Shown piece after piece: positions 8,167 through 18,340 of a stretch of 36,569 bases of DNA. The notes below the pieces were generated by a model. The model ran no database searches. It had not been told where the DNA came from and saw nothing but the letters and a program-made list of their open reading frames with translations. The DNA is from Actinomycetes bacterium (GTDB lineage Bacteria > Actinomycetota > Actinomycetes > JACCUZ01), in NCBI GenBank assembly GCA_035489715.1, contig DATHAP010000150.1:1-36569 (forward strand), given 5' to 3'. Numbering within the stretch: position 1 is the stretch's first letter; each line of letters starts with the position of its first letter. The translations under genes were made by a program, and so were the position numbers.

Positions 8167-9999
8167 TCAGCGGCGGCGCAGCGCCCAGGAGCGGATCAGG
8201 TCGATCCGCGCCTGCAGCTGCTCGGCACTGGCCTGCGCGGCGGGCGGGCCGCCGCAGGCCTGGCGCAGCTCGGTGTGCACCGCCCCGTGCGGGAGGCCGG
8301 TCCGATGGTGCCAGGCGCCGACCAGCCCGTTGAGCTCCTTGCGCAGCGCCGCGACCACCCGGTGCGTCGCCGCCGCCCGCGCCGGGTGGACCGGGTCGGC
8401 CGGATCGACCGGGTCGGCCGTGCCGGCCCCCCGGCCCCCGGCGGGCCGGCGGCGGGACGTCCGGCCGGCCTGCTCGCTGGCCCGGGCTCGCAGCAGGGTC
8501 GCCACCTGGTCCGGCTCGAGCAGTCCGGGCAGCCCCAGGTAGTCGGCCTCGTCCTGCGAGCCCACCGCCGCGAAGCCGTCGGCCGGGCCGAACTCGCCGC
8601 CGTCGAAGAGCACCCGGTCGAAGTGCGCCTCCGCCTCGAGCGCCTCGAACGCCGCGTCGTCCGCACCCGGCTCGGTGCCGGTCCGGTTGGCGGCCGCCAC
8701 CAGCGCCTCCTCCTGGGCGAAGAGGCCGTGCTCGTCGGTGTCGGACGGTGACCGGTCCAGGGCGTGGTCGCGCTCGGCCTCCATCTCGGCCGCGTGCTGC
8801 AGCAGCAGCGGCACCGACGGCAGGAACACCGACGCGGTCTCGCCACGCCGCCGGGCCCGCACGAAGCGCCCGACCGCCTGGGCGAAGTAGAGCGGGGTCG
8901 CCGTGGAGGTGGCGTAGACGCCGACGGACAGCCGGGGCACGTCGACGCCCTCGGAGACCATCCGCACGGCGACCATCCACCGGGCGTCCGAGTCGGCGAA
9001 CTCCTCGATCCGGGCGCTCGCGCCGGCCTCGTCGGAGAGCACCACGGTGGGCGCCTGGCCGGTGATCGCCCGCAGCTGCGCGGCGTAGGCGCGGGCCGAG
9101 GCCTGGTCGGTGGCGACGACCAGGCCGCCTGCGTCCGGTACGCCGTGGCGGACCTCGGTCAGCCGCCGGTCGGCAGCCGCGAGCACCTGCGGGATCCAGT
9201 TGCCCTGCGGGTCCAGCGCGGTCCGCCACGCCTGCGCCGTCGCGTCCCGGGTGAGCGGCTCGCCCAGGACCGCGCTGACCTCGTCGCCGGCCCGGGTGCG
9301 CCAGCGCATCTGCCCGCTGTAGGACAGGAAGATGACCGGCCGGACGACCCCGTCGGCGAGGGCGCGCCCGTACCCGTAGGAGTAGTCGGCGGCCGAGCGG
9401 CGCACCCCGTCGGGCCCGACGGCGTACGTCACGAACGGGATCGCGCTGGTGTCGGATCGGAACGGCGTGCCGGTCAGCGCCAGCCGACGGGTCGCGGGGT
9501 CGAAGGCCTCGCGCACCGCGTCGCCCCACGACAGCGCGTCGCCGCCGTGGTGCACCTCGTCGAGGATCACCAGGGTCGACCGCACCTCGGTCCGGCGACG
9601 GTGCAGCACCGGGTGCGCCGCCACCTGGGCATAGGTCACGGCCACCCCGGTGTAGTCGCGGCCGACCGCCCCGTGGGCGTTGCGGAACTGCGGGTCGAGG
9701 GCGATGCCCACCCGGCTCGCCGCGTCGGCCCACTGGTGCTTGAGGTGCTCGGTGGGGGCGACCACGGTGACCGCGTGGACGACCCCGCGCTCGAGCAGCT
9801 CGCTGGCGACCCGGAGCGCGAAGGTCGTCTTGCCGGCGCCGGGCGTGGCCACGGCGAGGAAGTCGCGGGCCGCCGGCCCGGACCGTGCCAGGTAGGCGGA
9901 CACGGCCTCCTCCTGCCAGGCGCGCAGGGCGCTGGCGGTGCCCCAGGGGGCACGCATCGGGAAGGCCGGGGACAGGTGGGAGGCGGCGCTGGTACTCAT
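8167..9999 (-). CDS. DEAD/DEAH-box (SF2) helicase, type III restriction Res-like
   Basis: ATP-dependent nucleic-acid translocase or helicase of 610 residues. Motif I is ATPGAGKT (51-58), motif II is DEVH (147-150), motif III is LTGTPFR (about 175-181), motif V is MVSEGVDVPR and motif VI is QAVGRFVRARR. After the two RecA-like lobes comes an acidic, low-complexity linker with a DPVDPADPV repeat (a gaccgggtcggccg direct repeat near 8388-8420), then a C-terminal helical domain (VAALRKELNGLVGAW, then ELRQACGG). Stand-alone helicases of this type are frequent in actinobacteria, often near DUF3039, which is present 3.5 kb away. No methylase or nuclease gene adjoins it, so a restriction role is not supported. 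Confidence 0.88.
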   Translation of the reverse strand: MSTSAASHLSPAFPMRAPWGTASALRAWQEEAVSAYLARSGPAARDFLAVATPGAGKTTFALRVASELLERGVVHAVTVVAPTEHLKHQWADAASRVGIALDPQFRNAHGAVGRDYTGVAVTYAQVAAHPVLHRRRTEVRSTLVILDEVHHGGDALSWGDAVREAFDPATRRLALTGTPFRSDTSAIPFVTYAVGPDGVRRSAADYSYGYGRALADGVVRPVIFLSYSGQMRWRTRAGDEVSAVLGEPLTRDATAQAWRTALDPQGNWIPQVLAAADRRLTEVRHGVPDAGGLVVATDQASARAYAAQLRAITGQAPTVVLSDEAGASARIEEFADSDARWMVAVRMVSEGVDVPRLSVGVYATSTATPLYFAQAVGRFVRARRRGETASVFLPSVPLLLQHAAEMEAERDHALDRSPSDTDEHGLFAQEEALVAAANRTGTEPGADDAAFEALEAEAHFDRVLFDGGEFGPADGFAAVGSQDEADYLGLPGLLEPDQVATLLRARASEQAGRTSRRRPAGGRGAGTADPVDPADPVHPARAAATHRVVAALRKELNGLVGAWHHRTGLPHGAVHTELRQACGGPPAAQASAEQLQARIDLIRSWALRRR

Positions 10000-10009
10000 C
10001 GGTCCGGCG

Positions 10010-10015
10010 AGGCTA
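10010..10015 (-). promoter_or_regulatory. -10 box TAGCCT of the helicase gene
   Basis: On the minus strand TAGCCT ends 10 nt before the ATG at 9999, which predicts a leaderless or nearly leaderless transcript. No clear Shine-Dalgarno sequence is seen. Confidence 0.35.
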
Positions 10016-10077
10016 GCCAGGTCGGTCCGACGACATGCGGACGGTGGGGGGAAGCTCCGAGATCAGGTCCGGTCGTG

Positions 10078-11535
10078 CTATCGCGTGTCGGCCGCAGGCA
10101 CCACCCGGTGCGCCGCCAGCGCGCCCGCCACGCAGACCACCGCCATGACCAGGTCGATCAAGAGGTACGGCGTCGCACCCACGTCTCCCGCGCCGGTCAG
10201 GTCGGTGGCGCCCCCGGCGTACGCCGCGAAGATCGCACCTGCGGCACCGATGAGCACGATGGACCCGAGCCCGTCGCTCACCTGCAGCGACGCGGCGTTG
10301 GCGCCCTGCTCACGCGGCTCGGACAGCTCGAGCACCAGGACGCTGAGCGAGGTCAGCCCGAGCCCCATGCCCAGACCGGCGACCGTCCAGCCGAGGGCGG
10401 CGGTCGCGGGCGGCACCCGGCCGGTGGCGGTCAGCGCCACCAGCCCGATCGCGACGAGCACGAGGAGGAAGCCGACGGTGAGCAGCACCCACCGCGGGGT
10501 GCGCAGGGTCGGCCGGCCCTGCAGCCACGCGCCGAACGACCAGGTCAGGGCGGCGCCGGTCAGCGACAGGCCGGCCAGCGTCGTGGCCACCGACCGCTCC
10601 TCGATCAGCATCAGCGGGATGAAGGTCTCGGCGCCGAAGAAGGCGCCGGCCATCACCCCGCGCAGCACCACCACGGTCGGCAGCCCGCGGGCGAGACGGA
10701 ACGACCCGGGGGGCAGCAGGCGCGGCACGCTCACCGCGAGCAGCGCCAGCCCGACGACGACCAGCCCGGCGGCCGGCCGGGCGTGGTCGGTCAGCAGCTG
10801 CCCGCCGTACTGGAGGAGGCCCGCGCCGAGCGCCGCGACGGCCGCCGCCGGCACCCGGCTGCGCCGCGCCGCGGGGTCCGGCGCCGGCTGCCCGTCCTCC
10901 GCGGCCACCGGCCCGTCCATCCCCCGCAGGTGCGGGCCGACCAGCAGCGCCGCGCCGGCGAGCAGGGGAAGCACGCCGAGGAACACCCAGCGCCAGGACA
11001 CGTGGTCGGCGAGCAGGCCGGCGATCGGCGGACCCACCAGCGACGGCAGGATCCACCCGCTCGAGATCGCCGAGAAGACCCTCGGCCGCAGCGCCGCCGG
11101 GAAGCCCCGCGCGACGATCACGTAGAGCGCGACGATGTTGAGGCCGGCCCCGAAGCCCTGGACCGCCCGGGCCAGCACGAGGACCCACATCTCGGTCGCG
11201 AGCCCGGCCAGCAGCAGGCCCGCCGCGAAGGTCACTGCCGCCGCGGCGAACGGCCGCACCGGCCCGCGCCGGTCGGACACGTCGCCGGCGACGACCATCC
11301 CGAGCAGGCTGGTGGTGAGGAAGACCGAGAAGGCCAGCCCGTAGACGCGCAGGCCGTCCAGCTCGCGCGCGGCGACCGGCATCGCCGTGGCGACCGCGAT
11401 CGCCTCGAAGGCCACCGCCACGACCACGCCGACGACGCCCACCACCATCGCCCGGTGCTCCGGCGCGAACAGCCGCAGCTCCGTGGCGTCACCTGCCGCC
11501 GGCGCGGCGGCGGGGGGCTCGGAGGTCACGGCCAC
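10078..11535 (-). CDS. MFS transporter, DHA2-like drug exporter
   Basis: A 485-residue integral membrane protein with 12-14 predicted helices. It begins with a short Ala/Pro-rich cytoplasmic tail, then helix 1 (AMVVGVVGVVVAVAFEAIAVATAMPVAA shape), the MFS motif A loop (GDVSDRRGPVRPF) and a motif C-like segment (SSGWILPSLVGPPIAGLLAD). It is likely a proton-driven exporter; the substrate cannot be read from sequence. GTG start at 11535, only 46 bp from the divergent molybdoenzyme gene, so the two share a promoter region. No dedicated regulator adjoins it. Confidence 0.88.
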   Translation of the reverse strand: MAVTSEPPAAAPAAGDATELRLFAPEHRAMVVGVVGVVVAVAFEAIAVATAMPVAARELDGLRVYGLAFSVFLTTSLLGMVVAGDVSDRRGPVRPFAAAAVTFAAGLLLAGLATEMWVLVLARAVQGFGAGLNIVALYVIVARGFPAALRPRVFSAISSGWILPSLVGPPIAGLLADHVSWRWVFLGVLPLLAGAALLVGPHLRGMDGPVAAEDGQPAPDPAARRSRVPAAAVAALGAGLLQYGGQLLTDHARPAAGLVVVGLALLAVSVPRLLPPGSFRLARGLPTVVVLRGVMAGAFFGAETFIPLMLIEERSVATTLAGLSLTGAALTWSFGAWLQGRPTLRTPRWVLLTVGFLLVLVAIGLVALTATGRVPPATAALGWTVAGLGMGLGLTSLSVLVLELSEPREQGANAASLQVSDGLGSIVLIGAAGAIFAAYAGGATDLTGAGDVGATPYLLIDLVMAVVCVAGALAAHRVVPAADTR

Positions 11536-11581
11536 CGATCATGCCTTGCCCGGCCCGGCCCGTTCCGGCTACACCTTGACC

Positions 11582-12718
11582 GTGACCACCACCGAGACGC
11601 CCAGCGCCCTCACCGAGCTCAGCCGGCCCGGCCGGGTGGCCGACGAGGGAGAGGGCATCGGGCTGGACGAGGCCGGACTGGCCGCCCGCAACCACGGGAT
11701 GCCGCTGGAGCTCCTGGCGCACGACGTCACCCCACTCGGGGCGCACTACCTGCTCACCCACTACGACATCCCGCTGGCGGACGCGGCGACCTGGACCCTT
11801 GAGGTCGGGGGGCTCGTGCGGTCGCCGCTCTCCCTGTTCCTCGCCGACCTGCGGGCCCGGCCCGCGGTGTCGCGCACCGTGACGATGGAGTGCGCCGGCA
11901 ACGGCCGGGCCTGGCTGAGTCCCCGACCGGTCAGCCAGCCGTGGCTGCACGAGGCGGTCGGCACGATGACCTGGACCGGCACTCCCCTGGCCGGTGTGCT
12001 CGCCGACGCGGCACCGCTCGGGGGTGCCGTCGACGTGGTCTTCACCGGCGCCGACCACGGCATCGAGAAGGGCGTCGAGCAGGACTACCAGCGCTCGCTC
12101 TCGGTCGAGCACGCGACGGACCCAGAAGTGCTGCTGGTGTGGGCGTGCAACGGCGTCGACCTGCCGCCGCAGCACGGCTACCCGCTGCGCCTGCTCGTGC
12201 CCGGCTGGTACGGCATGGCCTCCGTGAAGTGGCTCCGCTCGGTCGAGGTCGTGGACCACCGGTTCGACGGCTACCAGATGCGGGCCTACTCGCTGCGGCA
12301 GACCCCGGAGGAGGCAGGCGAGCGGCTGACCCGGATGGCCCCTCGTGCACTGGTGCAGCCGCCCGGCTTCCCGGACTTCCTGTCGCGCCGCCGGGTGGCG
12401 CGTCCCGGCCCGCAGGTGCTGACCGGCCGGGCCTGGTCCGGCTGGGGCGAGGTGGTGTCCGTCGAGGTCAGCGTCGACGGCGGCGCCACCTGGGTCGGCG
12501 CCGAGCTCGGCCCGCAGCCGGACCCGCGGGCCTGGCGCTCGTGGACCTGCCCGTGGACGGCGGAGGAGGGGATGCACGTCGTGTCGGCGCGGGCCACCGA
12601 CGCGACCGGCCGTACGCAGCCCGCCGAGCCGGCCTGGAACAGAGGGGGCTTCGCCAACTCGGCTCCGCAGGCGCTCGAGGTCCTGGTGGTCCCGGCCGAC
12701 GACCGAGGCGAGTCATGA
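11582..12718 (+). CDS. sulfite oxidase-family molybdopterin oxidoreductase
   Basis: A 378-residue molybdenum-cofactor enzyme. Residues about 40-250 form the oxidoreductase Mo-pterin domain; Cys104 in TMECAGNGRA is the expected Mo ligand, and WACNGVDLPPQHGYPLRLLVPGWYGMASVKWL is the characteristic cofactor-binding stretch. The C-terminal part (EVVSVEVSVDGGATW, then PWTAEEGMHVVSARATDATGRTQ) is the Mo-co dimerisation domain. There is no twin-arginine or Sec signal and no heme or cytochrome domain, so it is cytoplasmic and its electron acceptor is unknown. The substrate may be sulfite or another sulfoxide/oxyanion. GTG 11582 follows a TACACC box. It overlaps the VOC gene by 4 bp (ATGA). Confidence 0.92.
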   Translation: MTTTETPSALTELSRPGRVADEGEGIGLDEAGLAARNHGMPLELLAHDVTPLGAHYLLTHYDIPLADAATWTLEVGGLVRSPLSLFLADLRARPAVSRTVTMECAGNGRAWLSPRPVSQPWLHEAVGTMTWTGTPLAGVLADAAPLGGAVDVVFTGADHGIEKGVEQDYQRSLSVEHATDPEVLLVWACNGVDLPPQHGYPLRLLVPGWYGMASVKWLRSVEVVDHRFDGYQMRAYSLRQTPEEAGERLTRMAPRALVQPPGFPDFLSRRRVARPGPQVLTGRAWSGWGEVVSVEVSVDGGATWVGAELGPQPDPRAWRSWTCPWTAEEGMHVVSARATDATGRTQPAEPAWNRGGFANSAPQALEVLVVPADDRGES

Positions 12719-13236
12719 CCGGCCCGTCCGACACCGTCCCCACCGACAGCGAGCTCGCCGCCATCGAGAAGGAGCGCGACCGGATCCGCGCGACGTACCT
12801 CCGGCCGGACGGCGAGCGACCGGCGTCGTCCGCCCGCGGCCTGCACCACTTCGCGGTTGTGTGCTCCGACGTCGAGCGGACCGTGCGCTTCTACCAGGAC
12901 GTGCTCGAGTTCCCCTTGACCGACATCTTCGAGAACCGCGACTACCCGGGCTCCAACCACTTCTTCTTCGACATCGGCAACGGCAACCTGCTCGCGTTCT
13001 TCGACTTCCCGGGGCTCGGCGTCGGCCCGTACGCCGAGGTGCTCGGCGGGCTTCACCACATCGCGATCTCGGTCACGCCCGAGCGGTGGGAGCACCTGCG
13101 GGCCAGGCTCGACGAGGCCGGCGTCGAGTACCAGCTCGAGAGCAAGGTCTCGATCTACTTCCGGGACCCCGACGGGACCCGGCTCGAGCTGCTCGCCGAC
13201 CCGCTCGGCGAGATGTACGGCAGCAGGGTGCTCTAG
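12715..13236 (+). CDS. VOC-superfamily (glyoxalase/dioxygenase fold) protein
   Basis: A 173-residue protein with an N-terminal charged helix (SELAAIEKERDRIRATYLRPDG) and one VOC domain at about 42-165. Likely metal ligands are His in GLHHFAVVCSDVERTVRFYQDVLEF, His in GGLHHIAISV and Glu in TRLELLADP, so a metal enzyme is plausible. The reaction is unknown. It is translationally coupled to the sulfite-oxidase-like gene by an ATGA overlap, which implies joint function. It ends 4 bp into the convergent DUF3039 gene. Confidence 0.88.
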   Translation: MTGPSDTVPTDSELAAIEKERDRIRATYLRPDGERPASSARGLHHFAVVCSDVERTVRFYQDVLEFPLTDIFENRDYPGSNHFFFDIGNGNLLAFFDFPGLGVGPYAEVLGGLHHIAISVTPERWEHLRARLDEAGVEYQLESKVSIYFRDPDGTRLELLADPLGEMYGSRVL

Positions 13237-13508
13237 CCGTTGCTGTCGGCGCCGTGGTCGCCGTCGTCACCTGGGGGCAGCTGGCCGAGGATCTCCTTGC
13301 AGGTCGGGCAGACCGGGAAGCGGCCCGGGTCGCGGCCCGGGACCCAGACCTTGCCGCACAGCGCCACGACCGGGTCGCCGGACAGCGCCGACTCGAGGAT
13401 CTTCTCCTTCTTGACGTAGTGCGCGAACCGCTCGTGATCGCCGTCGTCGTTGGAGGTCTGGGGAGTCGTCTGCTCGATGACCTCGAGCCCCGGGGCTGAC
13501 TGCGTCAT
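13233..13508 (-). CDS. DUF3039 family protein
   Basis: A 91-residue actinobacterial protein of unknown function. The conserved middle is HYVKKEKILESALSGDPVVALCGKVWVPGRDP, followed by FPVCPTCKEIL; the Cys in ALCGK and the CPTC pair suggest a bound zinc. The ends are acidic and disordered. It lies 21 bp after yqgE on the same strand but has its own -10 box (TAGACT) 7 nt before its ATG, so it may be transcribed separately. It overlaps the VOC stop by 4 bp. Confidence 0.88.
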   Translation of the reverse strand: MTQSAPGLEVIEQTTPQTSNDDGDHERFAHYVKKEKILESALSGDPVVALCGKVWVPGRDPGRFPVCPTCKEILGQLPPGDDGDHGADSNG

Positions 13509-13515
13509 GCCGCCC

Positions 13516-13521
13516 AGTCTA
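13516..13521 (-). promoter_or_regulatory. -10 box TAGACT of the DUF3039 gene
   Basis: TAGACT on the minus strand ends 7 nt before the ATG at 13508, within the 21-bp gap after yqgE, again a leaderless arrangement. Confidence 0.45.
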
Positions 13522-13529
13522 GGCAGCGC

Positions 13530-14150
13530 TCAGTTCAGCGACGGGTCGGCGAGGTAGGTGGACACCATGGCCAGGTCGCCGCCCTGCCGGCGCAGCACCT
13601 CGCGCCAGAGCCGGTCCGGGTCGGTGGTGAAGGCGTCGGCGAAGGCGCCGTCGGCGCTGGCCGGCACGACGTACCAAGCACCCTCGTGCAGCTCGTCCTC
13701 GAGCTGGCCGCCGGCCCACCCGGCGTAGCCCGCGAAGATCCGCAGGTCGGTGAGCTCGGCCGCCAGCAGCTCGGGGGGCGTGTCCAGGTCGACCAGGCCG
13801 AGGCGGCCGACGACCCGGCGCCACCCCAGCGGCTCCTCGTCGTCGTCGGAGCCCGAGGGCACGAGCGCCAGCCCCAGGGCCGAGTCGAGGGCGACCGGCC
13901 CGCCCTGGAAGAGCACACCGGGCGCGCTGGCCAGCGGCTGCCACGACGGCAGGACCTCTGAGACGTCCACCTCGGTGGGCCGGTTGATGACGACGCCCAG
14001 CGCGCCGTTCTCGTCGTGGTCGAGGACCAGCACCACGCTGCGTTCGAACGGCCCCTCGCCCAGCTCGGGCGTCGCCACCAGCAGCCGGCCGGCCAGCTCC
14101 GGGTGCACGCCGGAGGGCAGCCCGGGGTCGTGCGCGCTCATGTGCGCCAT
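13530..14150 (-). CDS. YqgE/AlgH family protein (UPF0301)
   Basis: A 206-residue cytoplasmic protein of the YqgE/AlgH family. The signature is clear: GRLLVATPELGEGPFERSVVLVLDHDENGALGVVINRPT, LFQGGPVALDSALGLAL, LRIFAGYAGWAGGQLEDELHEGAWYVV and LWREVLRR near the end. The biochemical role is unsettled. ATG 14150 overlaps the VanZ gene by 13 bp; an ATG at 14141 is an alternative. It is part of the malic enzyme-VanZ-YqgE run. Confidence 0.93.
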   Translation of the reverse strand: MAHMSAHDPGLPSGVHPELAGRLLVATPELGEGPFERSVVLVLDHDENGALGVVINRPTEVDVSEVLPSWQPLASAPGVLFQGGPVALDSALGLALVPSGSDDDEEPLGWRRVVGRLGLVDLDTPPELLAAELTDLRIFAGYAGWAGGQLEDELHEGAWYVVPASADGAFADAFTTDPDRLWREVLRRQGGDLAMVSTYLADPSLN

Positions 14151-14493
14151 GATGCCCGGAGTCCGCGCCGCGTGCCCGACCGGTGGGCGATCAGCAGCCC
14201 GAGCGCGGTCCCTGCCAGGTCGGCGGCGACGTCGGCCGGCTCGCCGCTGCGGCCGGACAGCAGCCGGGCCTGCACCACCTCGCTGACCACGGCCTGCGCC
14301 ACCAGCAGCGGCACCAGCACCCGGTGGGGGACGCCGGCCCGGCAGCCTGCCCAGGCCACCGCCCCGAAGACCGCCGCATGGACGAGCTTGTCGACGTACG
14401 GCAGGCCGTTGCCGGCGGCGCGCGGCCAGTAGAGGACGGCGAGCTGCACCGCGACCGTGACCGCGAGCAGCGCGCGGTCCAGCCCCCGGGACG

Positions 14494-14497
<4 letters not shown>
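14138..14497 (-). CDS. VanZ-like integral membrane protein
   Basis: A 119-residue protein with about four short membrane helices (LDRALLAVTVAVQLAVLYWP, VDKLVHAAVFGAVAWAGC, VLVPLLVAQAVVSEVVQARL, DVAADLAGTALGLLIA). The VanZ-type pattern is YVDKLVHAAVFG, then SEVVQ, then GEPADVAADLAGT. Its function outside glycopeptide-resistance clusters is unknown, and there are no van genes here. GTG 14497 overlaps the malic-enzyme stop (GTGA). Confidence 0.85.
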
Positions 14498-15948
<1,451 letters not shown>

Positions 15949-16108
15949 GGGCCAGATCGTGTCAGAAGCGCCCGGAACGCGGTGACTCGCGTCACCCGCT
16001 CCGCGCGCCGTCGTCAAGACCGGGGTCCCCGGGACCGATACTGATCACCGCACGGGGTTTCGCCGGCCTCCCCGCGGCAACGTCAAGCGGCGGAAGGTGG
16101 TCACAGTC

Positions 16109-16231
16109 ATGATGTTCGCAGTCCTGCTCCTGCCCCTCGCCCTGCTCGCCGTCCTGCTGGGGATGGAGCGCCTCGAGCGGTGGACCGTCGACGACGGTGA
16201 GGAGACCCAGTCGGAGCGACCGGTCACCTAG
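16109..16231 (+). CDS. small membrane protein (40 aa)
   Basis: From ATG 16109 (or the next ATG at 16112) the frame encodes a hydrophobic helix, [20 protein letters not shown], followed by an acidic soluble tail ([17 protein letters not shown]). A good Shine-Dalgarno sequence (GGAAGGTGG) lies about 10 nt before the start, which is the best argument that it is real. Its stop codon overlaps the stop of the convergent response regulator (CTAG). Function is unknown. Confidence 0.65.
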   Translation: MMFAVLLLPLALLAVLLGMERLERWTVDDGEETQSERPVT

Positions 16232-16671
16232 CGTCTCGGCAGCCGCACCACCGTCACGAAGAAGTCGTCGATCTGCCGGACGACCTCGATGAAGCGCTCG
16301 AAGTCGACCGGCTTCGTGACGTAGGCGTTCGCGTGCAGCGAGTAGCTGCGCATCACGTCGTCCTCGGCCTCCGAGGTCGTGAGAACCACCACCGGGATCG
16401 ACGACAGCTCCGGGTCCGACTTGATCGACTCGAGCACCTGCCGCCCGTCCATCCGGGGCAGGTTGAGGTCCAGGAGCACCAGGTCGGGCCGAGGCCGGTC
16501 GGCGTACTCGCCCTCCTGGCGCAGGAACGCCATCGCCTCCGCGCCGTCGCTGACGACGTGCAGCTGGTTGCGGAGCTTGTAGTCGGCGAACGCCTCGCGG
16601 GTCATCAGGACGTCTCCGGGGTCGTCCTCCACGAGCAGGATCTCAACCTGTCGCTCGGGCTGCAGCGTCAT
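16228..16671 (-). CDS. CheY-like single-domain response regulator (Rcp1-type)
   Basis: A 147-residue receiver domain with no output domain. Acidic pocket residues are in LLVEDDPGD (14-20), the phospho-acceptor is Asp68 in [13 protein letters not shown], the switch Thr is in [12 protein letters not shown], and the conserved Lys is in AYVTKPVDF. The [11 protein letters not shown] and [11 protein letters not shown] blocks match the regulators that pair with phytochrome-like kinases. ATG 16671 overlaps the histidine-kinase gene by 29 bp, so the kinase is its likely phosphodonor. Confidence 0.94.
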   Translation of the reverse strand: MTLQPERQVEILLVEDDPGDVLMTREAFADYKLRNQLHVVSDGAEAMAFLRQEGEYADRPRPDLVLLDLNLPRMDGRQVLESIKSDPELSSIPVVVLTTSEAEDDVMRSYSLHANAYVTKPVDFERFIEVVRQIDDFFVTVVRLPRR

Positions 16672-18340
16672 CCGCCGTCCTCTCCGTCTCGTCCTCGGTG
16701 ACTGTCGTGTCGTCGGTCGTGCTGGTCGGCGCCGGCTCTCTGTCCGCCGAGTCCTCCGCCGCCACCGGCAGCGTCCACCGGAAGGTGGCGCCGGTGCCGT
16801 GCGAGCCCGGCCGCTCGGGGTCCAGCCAGAGCCGGCCGCCGTGGTGCTCCACGATCTTCTTGCACATCGCCAGGCCGATGCCCGTGCCACCGTAGGAGTC
16901 GCGGCCGTGCAGGCGCTGGAAGATCACGAAGATCTTGTCCTCGTACTGCGGGTCGATGCCGATCCCGTTGTCGCTGCACGTGAACTCCCACATCGGTTCG
17001 TCAGGCATCTCGCCCGGGGCACCAGCCATCCGGCGCACGCCGATGTGCACCCGGGGGGCCTGCTCGGAGCGGAACTTCAGGCCGTTGCCGACGAGGTTCT
17101 GCAGGAGCTGCACGAGCAGGCTGGCGTCACCACGGACCGTCGGCAGCGGGTCGTGGGTGACCTCTGCCTCCGAGTCCTCGATCAGCGCCGACAGCTGGCG
17201 CAGCGCCTGGGCGAGCACGTCCTCCAGGTCCACCGGCTCCAGGTCGGCGCCCGAGCGACCGACCCGCGAGAAGGCGAGCAGGTCGTTGATGAGCTGCTGC
17301 ATCCGCTTGGCGCCGTCCACCGCGAACTCGATGTACTGCTCGCCGCGCTCGTCGAGCTGACCTTTGTAGCGTCGCTCGATGAGCTGGCAGAAGCTTGCCA
17401 CCTTGCGCAGCGGCTCCTGCAGGTCGTGGGACGCGACGTAGGCGAACTGCTCGAGCTCGGCGTTGGACCGGCGCAGGTCCTCGGCCTGCGCCTCGACCAG
17501 CTCCCGCGCCTGCAGCGCCTCCTGCCGTGACTGCTCGGCCAGCGCGAACTCCTGCAGGATCCGGATCCGCATGCCCTCCACCTGTGCGGCCAGGGCGGCG
17601 ATCTCAGCAGGAGCGCCCTCGACCTCGATCGCGCGGGACAGCTCCCCGGCCTCGACCCGGTCGGCGGCGGCACCGAGCCGGGCCAGCGGGTCGGTCACCC
17701 AGCGACGCAACGCCTGCCAGGTCCCGGCCGCGATGAGCAGCAGGCCGACCAGCGCGGCGGTGAGCACGACCTGCAGCTGGCGCTGCGCGTCGTTCAGGTC
17801 GTCGTTCGCCGCGTCGCGCCGGGCGAGCACCGGCTCCTGCAGGGCGGTGAGCTCCTCCCGGATCGCGTCGAAGCGCTCCTTGCCCTGCTCGGCGTCGACG
17901 ATGACCTCGCGGGAGACGCCGCCTTCCGACCGGGCCGCTCGGATGGCCGGCATGGCCACCTGGCGGTGCCACTCCCGGGCGGCCGCCTGGACCGCTGCCA
18001 GCTGCGCCAGCAGCCCCGGGTCACCCTCCAGCAGCCGCGCGGTGTCGGCGAGCGCGTCCCGCTCAGTGCTCCGGCCGGTCTGGTACGGCTCGAGGAACTC
18101 CTCACGCCCGCCGGCGAGCAAAAAGCCGCGCAGGCCGGTCTGCTGGTCGCTGTAGGCGCGGAAGAGCGTCTCCGTCGAGAGCAGCGCGGGGCCGTAGACC
18201 TCGACCCGGTCGGTGGTGGCCCGCTCCAGCTGCACGAGCGCTCCGACGATCAGCGCCGCCAGCAGTGCGGTGACGACCCCGGCCATGGCGAAGAGCAGCG
18301 CGAGCCTGCGGCGCAGGCCACCGACGGCCATCCGGCTCAC
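16643..18340 (-). CDS. membrane histidine kinase with CHASE3 and HAMP domains
   Basis: A 565-residue sensor kinase. The order is TM1 (about 12-36), an extracytoplasmic CHASE3 domain (about 40-185, with [24 protein letters not shown]), TM2 (about 190-210), HAMP, a coiled coil (about 265-298), HisKA with the phospho-His about 305 in [14 protein letters not shown], and HATPase ([40 protein letters not shown]). A Thr/Asp/Glu-rich tail follows. The start at GTG 18340 gives a GTGA overlap with the phosphatase gene; GTG 18343 and ATG 18331 are alternatives. The input signal is unknown; the output is probably the overlapping response regulator. Confidence 0.93.
   Translation of the reverse strand: MSRMAVGGLRRRLALLFAMAGVVTALLAALIVGALVQLERATTDRVEVYGPALLSTETLFRAYSDQQTGLRGFLLAGGREEFLEPYQTGRSTERDALADTARLLEGDPGLLAQLAAVQAAAREWHRQVAMPAIRAARSEGGVSREVIVDAEQGKERFDAIREELTALQEPVLARRDAANDDLNDAQRQLQVVLTAALVGLLLIAAGTWQALRRWVTDPLARLGAAADRVEAGELSRAIEVEGAPAEIAALAAQVEGMRIRILQEFALAEQSRQEALQARELVEAQAEDLRRSNAELEQFAYVASHDLQEPLRKVASFCQLIERRYKGQLDERGEQYIEFAVDGAKRMQQLINDLLAFSRVGRSGADLEPVDLEDVLAQALRQLSALIEDSEAEVTHDPLPTVRGDASLLVQLLQNLVGNGLKFRSEQAPRVHIGVRRMAGAPGEMPDEPMWEFTCSDNGIGIDPQYEDKIFVIFQRLHGRDSYGGTGIGLAMCKKIVEHHGGRLWLDPERPGSHGTGATFRWTLPVAAEDSADREPAPTSTTDDTTVTEDETERTADDAAARATG

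Noticed and set aside
8388-8420. Direct repeat of a 14-bp GACCGGGTCGGCCG unit in the helicase gene
   Set aside because: It is in frame and encodes a DPVDPADPV linker; explained by low-complexity protein sequence.
8167-9999. Helicase as part of a restriction or defence island
   Set aside because: No methylase, nuclease or other defence gene is adjacent, and composition equals that of the neighbours.
8764-11802. 1000-codon open frame on the plus strand opposite the helicase and MFS genes
   Set aside because: Composition is His/Gly/Arg/Gln-rich with no motif, while both minus-strand genes have full family signatures.
16024-16036. Small palindrome GGTCCC-C-GGGACC and the repeat GGTGAC-N4-GTCACC at 15981-15996 upstream of the malic enzyme
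   Set aside because: Six-bp arms are common in sequence this GC-rich; no regulator gene adjoins, so I do not list them as operators.
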